NCBI GenBank assembly: GCA_004835665.1 | Contig: RBKR01000017.1 | Location: forward strand, 1,054,001-1,118,000 | DNA from: Phoma sp. XZ068 | Lineage: Eukaryota; Ascomycota; Dothideomycetes; Pleosporales; Didymellaceae | Direction: 5' to 3' | DNA length: 64,000 bases | Shown: positions 56,460 through 64,000 of the stretch, piece after piece | Position numbering within the stretch: position 1 is the stretch's first letter | Layout: every line of letters starts with the position of its first letter | Made by a program: the position numbers and the translations under genes | The notes under the pieces: generated by a model | Seen by the model: the letters and a program-made list of their open reading frames with translations, nothing else | Told to the model about the DNA's origin: nothing | Database searches by the model: none

Positions 56460-56850
56460 CTTCAACGTTCGACACAGCTACAGTCACTCGCGAAGCTTCG
56501 CGTTTTCTCGTACTGTACACTCGCTAGTGATACAGTCCCCAAGTGTTCAGTCGCGAGCACAATCGGTTTCCAGTCCCCGCGCTGGCTCCACTCCCATCGC
56601 ACGGACCAGCTGTTACGGTCTTACCGCATCTATCTTAGTGCTTCACAGGGGCTGTGGTAATATTTACTCTTTCTGTACAGTGACATAATCAAGCACTGTC
56701 TAATAGCAGACGTCCTTGTTGTTAGAGACAGTGAAAGTGAAGGTCTAATTAATTAGTCGAACTCCATAGAATGGTAGAAATGGACTGGCAGCGCACGAAG
56801 GTGAACGTTGTACTAATTACTTTACTTAGAGGAGGCAATAATTAGTCTAA
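56460..56850. other. LINE 5' flank and intergenic DNA
   Basis: Probable LINE 5' UTR down to the 3' side of the NLR-like gene, which ends at 56851. No gene seen. Confidence 0.4.
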
Positions 56851-59676
56851 TTACAAGTCTTTGGGTGATGTATCACGCAGCTCTGCACGAAAGTACGCGA
56901 GCACGTCAAGCGACACTAAGCGTGAAGGATGGTCATCGCGAAGAACCCGGCCTTTCACCGCGACCACATGCTCCAGCAGCTCCACCGCCTTCTGCACCTG
57001 TCCGTCTGCTTGGTATGCTCGTGCGAGCTCGTGCTGCGACGCCAGTCGGTCGGGGTGCGCTTCTGCCAGCACCTTCTCTTCCACTGCAACCACATGCTCC
57101 AGCAGCTCCACCGCCTTCTGCACCTGTCCGTCTGCTCGGTATGCTGTTGCGAGCGTGTGTTGCGACGCCAGTCGAGAGGGGTGCTCTTCTGCCAGCACCT
57201 TCTCTTCCACTGCGATCACATGCTCCAGCAGCGCCACCGCCTTCTGCACCTGTCCGTCTGCTCCATATGCTCCTGCGAGCACGTGCTGCGACAAGAGTCT
57301 GTCCGAGTCGTTCTCATCCAGCGCCTCTCTCCGTAGACACGACTCTTCCAGCCATCGCACTGCCTCTCTGATCCTACCATCCGCTCGCAGACATCGTCCT
57401 ACTATCAAACACAGCTTAGATGTCTCTCGATACTGCATCCCTGCCCACCCTCTAGCAGTAGCAGCGCGTGTGGCAGATAGGCTCTCCACACTACGCGATT
57501 GGCGTAGTCGTCGAACGGGAAGACGCCTGCCACCTGCCGCACTGCTTCCTCCCGCACTCCTGCTGCATCACCGCGCTTCTCGACCCATACCCTGGTGGCC
57601 AGGTGCACGAGTCGGTGGATGTCGTACCACTCCTCCTGCTCCCCCTCTTCGTCGATTTCACTGTCACCCCGTCGCGCTAGGAAAGAGTACCCACACAGCG
57701 TGCCAATGGCCTCCTCCATCTGCAACCCTCCCTGTGCCCTCGGCAACAACGATCGCGGTATCGCCTTCCACTCCACACACGACATGAATGCCAGCAGGTC
57801 GGCCGCTGCTGCATCGCGCTCGCGGATCTGGCTGAACGACACCACCCACGTCGTCGCCACTGCGTTGGCCGCTCCCTTGTACCGCGTGTCGTCGCGGAAC
57901 TCTCTGCTCATCAACGCTACTATGTCCTGCTCCGTGCTCCGAAGCAGCTGCATGTACTTCGCGACCGACATGCGGTTTCTGTTCAGGTAGGCGGCAGCCT
58001 GCGCAATGGCGAGTGGCAGGCACGTCAACTCGTCTAGTAGCTCCGTTGTCGTGGCGTCGTTGCGAAGAAGGTCCTTCCTTGTCAGCGATCTGGTAAGGAA
58101 GGCGACTGCGTCCTGGCGGTCCATCGCTCCCAGCTTGATGACATCGCCGCGTGTCAATTCGGCTATCTCCGGGGTGCGCGTGGTGTACACGACCACGCCC
58201 CCCTCGCTCTCTGGCAGGTAGTCGACGATGCCCTTCGACTGCTCCGTTCCAAAGAAGATGTCGGCGTCGTCCGCGTTATCAACCACCAGCAGCCACCGCC
58301 CAGCTCGGCTTGAGCTCAAGTGCTGCTGCACCAGCTCCTTCACATCCTCTTCTCCACCAGCGGCCTGCGGTATGCACAACTTTCCTGCAACGCTTGCGCA
58401 TGTCTGCTCGAAGCTCTCCATGCTCAGCGCAGACACCCAGAAGATTGAGTACTCTGGCCACGTCTCTTTCACGCTGTACGCAAACTGCAACGCCACCTGC
58501 GTCTTGCCTGTCCCACCGAGTCCGATAATAGACATGCTCTGGCAATCTTGACTCACCAACAGCTTCTGATTCAGCTCGGGAAGTTCCTCTCTACACCCAA
58601 CAAAGTATTTGTTCTTAGGGAATTGAATATCGTACGTTGCTTTAGCTACGCAGCATTAACGCCAACACCCAACTGTACACGCGACTACTGCTGCACTAAC
58701 CGCTTGCCTCTCGAATCGCCTGGTCTACCGTGTGCGTCTTCGCCACCTCGGCTGGCGGTATCACCGACAGCACTTCCTTTGCGCACGCCGCCGCCGTCGC
58801 CGCCGCGTACGGCTGCCACCGCTTGTTCTTGTGCGAGTCGGCGTAGTCGCAGATGCCGCGGATGACCAGACACGGAAAGCTGTTCATCAAGCCCGCCGCC
58901 TCCATCTCGAAGCAGAGCACGCCGCCGAGCTCTGCGCTGACTCGGTCTCGTTCCGCCGCGCTCCTCATCACCTGGTTGCTCGATGCAATCGTGCCGTAGT
59001 GCACTACCAACTCTTGCCTCCGCGGCTCTCGATCTGCTAGGTAGCTTGTGTCGCACTCCTTGCACGTCGCCGCTCCCTTCTTGTGGTCGTACGCTGCGTT
59101 GAACAGAGTGTCTGGGCCGGCAGCTTCTCGCGTAAAGTCTAGCTGGCTGTCAAGGCTGTCAAACTTAGAGAGATGCTCCGTCAGTCTGCGCTTCCCCCTC
59201 ATGTGCTTCGCCCGTAGGTTTGTGACCGCGTTAAGCAAAACCGTTGGCGGGGTGTTAAGCAATCCTGTGCGCTCAAACCCGCTCGGAGTAGCCTTGCCAG
59301 AGTCATACTGCACGACTCCGCCATGCACCTTGTGTGGCTTGCTGACCACCACGTCCCCAAACCTGATGTCTGCTTCCTCGCTGGGCACGCCTCCCCCGAT
59401 GCCTACCATCAGCCCGAACCGCGTGGACGGGAACGCCATCTTCATCTGCACAGCGACTGCGGCAGCCGAGTGGGTGCCTGTTTGTCCTTCAGGCAGGCAT
59501 GCGATGACGACGTTGTGCTCGCCGACTCGTCCGCAGGTGTAGATGTTGGTGTCGTGGGCGTCGGTCGGGGGCGTGTCGTGCTCTTCGTCGCGCATCTCCT
59601 GCGCGGCTGCCAGCTCGACTGACAGGGCGCACACCCATCCCACCGTGTAGTCATCGCGGCGCAGCTGGCGCGCCAT
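56851..59676 (-). CDS. NLR-like protein: nucleoside-phosphorylase domain, NB-ARC NTPase, TPR repeats
   Basis: Exon 1 (59676-58701) encodes a PNP/UDP-phosphorylase-type domain starting MARQLRRDDYTVGWVCALSV with GIGGGVPS and GVLCFEMEAAGLMNSF. A 54-nt intron (58700-58647, GTTAGT...TAG, phase 1) joins it to exon 2: FPKNKYFVGCREEL, Walker A GLGGTGKTQVAL, Walker B RWLLVVDNADD, TTRTPE, LPLAIAQAAAYL, a winged-helix region, then at least four TPR units of 42 residues (DGQVQKAVELLEHV). About 920 residues. Fungal proteins of this build act in non-self recognition and cell death by analogy with plant and animal NLRs. A one-base shift near 57445 separates NB-ARC and TPR parts (YLPHALLLLEG against GWAGMQYRETSK), so the copy may be broken or the base may be a sequencing error. 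Three TPR units are nearly identical at DNA level with period 126 bp. Confidence 0.87.
56960..57300 (-). repeat. 126-bp tandem repeats encoding TPR units
   Basis: The plus-strand phrase CTCCACCGCCTTCTGCACCT or close variants recurs with 126-bp spacing (about 56980, 57106, 57232), as do CATGCTCCAGCAG and GCCAGCACCTTCTCTTCCAC. The period equals 42 codons. Confidence 0.85.
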
Positions 59677-60155
59677 TTGCTGCTTTTAGGACAAAGAGCT
59701 GCTGTGAGGGAGGTGTTGCGTAGAGGGGCAGTTGAGTGCAGTCCTTGCGGATGGAAAGCGAGCGTTCGTGACGCGAAGGGTTCGCAGCGTGGCAGCAGCA
59801 TCTGCTGCTGCTCAGCCTTGTAGCTTGCATGGCTGCCCGCAGTCAGCTGTCAGCTGAAGGTTGGCAGGCTGAGGTGTGGACGCTTTGTAGGCGCAGAGGA
59901 CGTGAGCGGCACGGGCGGACTGCTCATTGGCCAGACGTGCATGCGGGCGCACATCGAGAACGTGGTCCCGGTCCTGGGTCTAGGATTTAGATCTGTCCTC
60001 TCTTCAGCTTCAGCTGCAACCAGGAGATCAGCTACACACTGGGATCGGGCTTGCAGCTGAAGCCCTGCCACAGATGTCCGAACTATTGTCGACCCAAATT
60101 TCCATGCATCAGCGCCATGCACATGGGGCGCAGCGAGCTCGCTTATATCTGTTGA
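59677..60155. other. Upstream region of the NLR-like gene
   Basis: Intergenic between two divergent genes. It shares patches with 7650-7870 upstream of the decayed phosphorylase copy, supporting a segmental duplication. Confidence 0.45.
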
Positions 60156-61904
60156 AAAGCCTTTCCTAATGCCTCTACTTTTGCTTCCTTAACTTTACCA
60201 CTAATTGTACATTCAATTAATTTCTCAGCCCATCCATCCTATTCCTCACAGAGCCTAATCACGCACAAGCACACTTGCCTCATCAACCCATCATCGAACA
60301 CGAGCAATCTGGCCAATTTCCACAATACCAACTCATCAATTCCATATGGAAAATCGCGATTTACAAAAACAGTCTGCACTTACGGACTTATTGCGGGCTG
60401 GCTTATCGGTCTTGGCTTTCTAGCAAGTGCTATTTATGTGCTTGTGATAGGAGAAGCGGCCACAGAGTTTGAGCTATCCGCTACAGCTAGAGAGATCATA
60501 CCGCTGGGTCTTAACCTGGTTGTTACAGCTCTTTCAGATTCTATGGGTTTTATTCATGCCCAGAACTTAAAATGGTCTCTGATATGGGAAGGAAGGCTGT
60601 CATTCAACACGAACTTACGGCTTTTCTCAAGTTCAAGGACGTCAATACCAAATAAATGGTACTCAAACATTGCTTTTGCTGGATGTCTGATTGTATCCTT
60701 CTCCTCCACCTCCCTTGTTATATTAGGAAGAGGTAAGTTGCCATTGAGCTATATTTATTGTAAAGCTTGCATTTGCGACCTACATTCCCAGACGGCCGAG
60801 GAGACAGATGATGCTAATTCTTTCGTAGGCATAAGTCAGTTTGGACCTGAACCTGTGCGTATCTCTGGACTCGCCCTACTAACATTGTGCATCGGAATCC
60901 TGGGTCAAGCTGCCTTTGCTACTTGGACGCTGCGCACGATGAGAATACCAACTTGGAGCTCGAGCCCTTTGGACACTTCATTAGCAATTATCGATGCTGG
61001 CCTGGTCCATCGAATTGATGGACGCTGTATGCGTAGTGTCCACGACGACTTATCCCCTTCAACGCCAACACAGCCGAAAGAGAGGCAACACTCGGCCAGG
61101 GCAGCACACCAAGAAGTGCGACAAGTCTTAGTCCTGATATGGAGTATGCTGCCTTTAGGTGCCATCTGGTGTGGTATTATCTACTGGTTGATAAAAAAAA
61201 ATCAAAACGGATCACTTGATGGTCACAACTGGTCTTTCTTTCCCACCATCAATGGATTTCTTGGGGGTAGTGGGGACGACGAGAACGGCAATCAGGATCT
61301 CAATGTTGCGACTCCAACACTTAACTTCGGCTGGGGCCCACCATCCGCTTCAGATTTTGGCTATGATCCCTACGACGATGGGCTTCTTCAGCTATTCTGG
61401 AGTCTAGCGTTTATATCAGGCCTGCAAACTCCTCTTACTCTTATATTACATTGCGGCGAATTAGCAACTACCCTGTCTCGAGACGAAGCAGTATGGCGAA
61501 GAGCAACCACAAACGGAGGCTGTGACCCAGAATACGGATCATTTCGTGCGGCAGCTACCAGCTGGCAAAGCATCGGTCTCTTCCTCTTCAAACCCACCCT
61601 ACACTGGATGTTCGGATTGGCAATATCCGTCTACAATGGGGCTGGTATAAATATGCGACCACCACAGATTTTGTACCTCACCATCGCCTGTACAATGTTT
61701 GCTATTTTCATAACGCTGGTTTCCACAAAGCGACCAAAGGGACCACAACCCGCAACCTACGGCCACATACAAACTTTGGTCAATCTTATTGATGAACCCT
61801 CATTAAATATACATTGGGGCCATAAGGAAAGCGGCGTCGTGTGCCATGCAGGCACTAGTGCGTACCCTTTACCACCGGTGAAGCTAGACGCTTTGTATAG
61901 TTGA
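60156..61904 (+). CDS. Multi-pass membrane protein, conserved fungal family of unknown role; start codon not visible
   Basis: The frame is open from 60156 to the stop at 61902-61904 with no in-frame ATG before 60543, although membrane segments begin earlier (LIAGWLIGLGFLASAIYVLV at about 60384-60445). I see about eight hydrophobic spans, including IIPLGLNLVV, IAFAGCLIVSFSSTSLVILG, ISGLALLTLCIGILGQ, VLIWSMLPLGAIWCGIIYWL, LFWSLAFISGLQTPLTLIL and ILYLTIACTMFAIFITLV. The phrase GFIHAQNLKWSLIWEGRLSFN followed by NLRLFSSSR and NKWYSN is characteristic of a large uncharacterised fungal membrane-protein family. Either a 5' exon with the ATG lies beyond an intron I cannot place (acceptors such as TTTCTCAG exist near 60227) or the start was lost. 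Otherwise the frame is intact. Confidence 0.6.
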   Translation, partial: KAFPNASTFASLTLPLIVHSINFSAHPSYSSQSLITHKHTCLINPSSNTSNLANFHNTNSSIPYGKSRFTKTVCTYGLIAGWLIGLGFLASAIYVLVIGEAATEFELSATAREIIPLGLNLVVTALSDSMGFIHAQNLKWSLIWEGRLSFNTNLRLFSSSRTSIPNKWYSNIAFAGCLIVSFSSTSLVILGRGKLPLSYIYCKACICDLHSQTAEETDDANSFVGISQFGPEPVRISGLALLTLCIGILGQAAFATWTLRTMRIPTWSSSPLDTSLAIIDAGLVHRIDGRCMRSVHDDLSPSTPTQPKERQHSARAAHQEVRQVLVLIWSMLPLGAIWCGIIYWLIKKNQNGSLDGHNWSFFPTINGFLGGSGDDENGNQDLNVATPTLNFGWGPPSASDFGYDPYDDGLLQLFWSLAFISGLQTPLTLILHCGELATTLSRDEAVWRRATTNGGCDPEYGSFRAAATSWQSIGLFLFKPTLHWMFGLAISVYNGAGINMRPPQILYLTIACTMFAIFITLVSTKRPKGPQPATYGHIQTLVNLIDEPSLNIHWGHKESGVVCHAGTSAYPLPPVKLDALYS

Positions 61905-61971
61905 GCATCATGAAATCAAGTTCGTTTTACTCTTTTGGGTACCTAGTCGGATCTCCTCGCTATCTCATCTA

Positions 61972-64000
61972 CCGTGTCTGTGCGCCCAATGCGCGGATTC
62001 AGACACTGCGCGCATCAACAAAATCGCGTCAAACTTCACACCCATATTGCTCAACGCCCACCATGTTGCTCAATCTAACCCTTGCAGAGATAGCTCAATT
62101 AAGCCCTTCTGAGAAGATCCCGTATACTCAAATTGCCAAAAAACATGGTGTTGTGCGCTCAACTTTGACGCGTCGGCACACGAACGTTACGCGCTCACGC
62201 GATGTAGCTGACGAAGGTCGTCAAAATCTCAACCCACAACAAGAGGAGGACCTCGTGGAGTATATAGAGCAGCTTACTGAGCAACGTCTACCACCTACGA
62301 AGGATATGATACAAAATTTTGCCTCTGGAGTAGCTCAATAGAGAGTCTCGGATAGCTGGGTTACTCGCTTCATCAACAAGTATAGCGACCGACTCGCATC
62401 ACAATGGAACTCCGCCATGGACTCCCTCCGTCACAACGCTGACTCAGCTGAGAAATATCAACTATACTTCGAGCTCCTGCAGTGGAAAATCACTGAGTAT
62501 AAGGTTGAAGCCCGCCACACATACAATATGGATGAGAAAGGCTTCATGACTGGTATCGTTGGACGCTCAAAACGAGTGTTCAGCAAGAGGAAATTCGACA
62601 AAGGAGAGGTCAGAGCATCCCTCCAGGATGGCAATCGCGATTGGGTGACAGTAATAGCATGCGTGTGTGCTGACGGAGGCGTATTGCCCCCTGGCGTCAT
62701 CTACTCCGCCTCTGGAAAAGCAGTACAATCAAGCTAGGTTAACAATATAGACCCTAGAATACACTTAGTACACTTTACAACTAGCCCTTTAGGATAGAGC
62801 AATAATAATATAGGCCTTGCTTGGCTTAAACAGGTGTTTAATCGCCACAACAAGCAGAAAGCACCGAGAAAATGGCGCCTATTAATCCTTAACAGACACA
62901 GATCCCACGTAACAATAAATTTTATAGCCTATTATACTAACTATAGGATACTTCTGTGTATACTGCTGCCTTATTTCACACATACTCTCTAGCTATTAGA
63001 CGTTGTCTGTTTTAAGCCTCTGTTATCCAGCTACAAGCACTACCTTACTATTTTCACCTATAAGAGCTAGGGCTTGCTCTCTATAAAAAAGAGCGAGTTC
63101 TTCTCTCTATTCTAGAAGGCCTAGGTAGCTATACTCTAAAGAGGTAGTACTCTATAAGTTTAAGGTTATAGGGATAGCACTACTAAACCTAAGTATTATA
63201 GTAGATAAGTTTACACAGGAGGAGTCTAAGGCCTCTTCTAATAACTCTAATACTTCTATATATAGTAGGAAAGACTAGCTTAAAGTTAAGATACTTATAT
63301 AGAATATTACTACTAATAGATAGAGCAAGGATACTTAGAAAGTACTGCGCTTACTCTACTATATCTCTATACAAAATTAACTACTCTATAAAGAGATTTA
63401 GGGCCTTAAAAGCTTACTAAAGTAGAAGAAGAAGTAATTAAAGAAGTTCTATACTTTACTACTCTAATAATATTAAGAATACTATAGTAAAGCTATAATA
63501 TAGTTACTAAGTAAGTATTAAGAAGCTAAGTATTAATATAATATTATTTAATACCTAGATATAGAGAAGCAGCTCTAAAAAACTACTAAGAAGAAGCTTA
63601 CTACTACTAAGAAGCTAGTAAAGGAGTAGAAGAAAGTAGATTAATAGGTAGCTTAAGAGGCAGCTGCTAAGGTATAGAGGCAGAAGAAGGAAGATTATAC
63701 TAAAAGAGTTACTAAATATAAGGCTTAAAAGAATATCTATAACTTAAGCGCAATGCTGTAAAAGCTCTATAATTATTCTAAAAGAGTAAGAAGAAAGCTT
63801 TATAAGCTACTAGCCTAATAAAATATTTAAAATATATAAATATTAGTAATATTAGTAGTAGTGCTCCTTAGGCCTTGCCCCTAGTGCCTCTACCTAAAAT
63901 TATATTATATAGCTATAGTGTTAAGCTACTAGTAAAATTTAAATAGTATATCTTTCTTATAAGTAATTAATTACTACTATACTATAATATCTTATATTAA
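61972..64000 (+). mobile_element. Third pogo-like transposon, right part RIP-decayed and cut by the window end
   Basis: TA at 61970-61971 precedes CCGTGTCTGTGCGCCCAATG, clearly related to the TIR start at 46623 (CCGTGTCCGTGCACCGAACG). The transposase follows 90 bp in. From about 62738 the DNA turns abruptly TA-rich although homology to the 46.7-48.6 kb transposase continues (LLDVVCFKPL-like near 62995-63025 and a Lys/Glu-rich coiled region near 63540-63720). An element as long as the 46.6 kb one would end just past the window, so the right TIR is not seen. Confidence 0.85.
62063..63780 (+). pseudogene. pogo-like DDE transposase, broken by TAG codons then RIP-decayed
   Basis: MLLNLTLAEIAQLSPSEKIP starts a frame parallel to the transposase at 46710. 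HTH (GVVRSTLTRRH), LPPTKDMIQNFASGVAQ, DSWVTRFINKY, then NMDEKGFMTG with the first Asp and DWVTVIACVCADGG. In-frame TAG at 62339-62341 and 62735-62737; after that TAG and TAA are frequent. The second Asp region reads LLILNRHRSH (the usual Asp-Gly changed to Asn-Arg), and the third reads LLDVVCF. Inactive. Confidence 0.87.

Overview
This is a window of filamentous-ascomycete DNA (Pezizomycotina; a Dothideomycete such as a Pleosporales member fits best, but that is inference). The evidence is short GT-AG introns of about 46-56 nt, fungal gene families (secreted DJ-1/PfpI, M14 carboxypeptidase, SRPK-like kinases, an NLR-like phosphorylase/NB-ARC/TPR gene, an F-box/ankyrin gene), fungal transposons (Fot1/pogo-like DDE, hAT, Ty1/copia, Ty3/gypsy, a Tad/I-like LINE), and long blocks made almost only of TA-rich sequence. 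Nearly all changes in repeats and broken genes are C:G to T:A. Premature stops are overwhelmingly TAG at Trp or Gln positions, the mark of CpA-biased repeat-induced point mutation (RIP). I saw no bacterial-type operon, CRISPR array, rRNA or tRNA.

Layout. 1-11 kb is sparse host DNA: a broken FET4-like iron permease (runs off the left edge), an intact secreted DJ-1/PfpI gene (2943-3917), a broken SRPK-like kinase (4167-5708), a RIP-decayed nucleoside-phosphorylase domain (6665-7648), a response-regulator relic (8540-8950) and an intact secreted M14 carboxypeptidase (9322-10954). A pristine Fot1-like transposon with perfect 48-bp TIRs and TA duplication (11123-12971) sits at the border of a TA-rich block (12.97-16.4 kb) that holds a RIP-decayed TIR element. 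A GC-normal island (16.4-19.4 kb) carries an intact 443-codon SRPK-like kinase.

19.4-33 kb is TA-rich: a RIP-decayed gypsy element with 541-bp LTRs and a TAGCC target duplication (20837-27824), an unrecognised decayed coding relic, and a hAT element (30667-33366) whose right end escaped RIP. 33.6-41.8 kb is a pogo-like transposase gene on the minus strand, split by a full copia element (34858-41175) and scarred by a solo LTR that replaces the third catalytic Asp region. 42.1-43 kb has a truncated F-box/ankyrin gene. 43-46.4 kb holds an OrsD-like double zinc finger ORF plus a 961-codon ORF in which I can read a full set of tyrosine-recombinase motifs; this is the most novel item in the window.

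46.6-48.8 kb is a TIR transposon broken only by four TAG codons. 49-50.6 kb holds relics. 51.3-56.5 kb is a LINE on the minus strand with a 170-bp solo LTR in its reverse transcriptase. 56.85-59.68 kb is an NLR-like PNP/NB-ARC/TPR gene (one apparent frameshift) whose decayed paralogous pieces lie at 6.7-7.6 and 50.4-50.6 kb. 60.2-61.9 kb is a multi-pass membrane protein gene with no visible ATG. 61.97 kb to the end is a third DDE transposon that changes abruptly from normal to RIP-decayed composition. Overall this is a transposon graveyard with nested insertions around a few living host genes, including likely secreted and self/non-self recognition genes.
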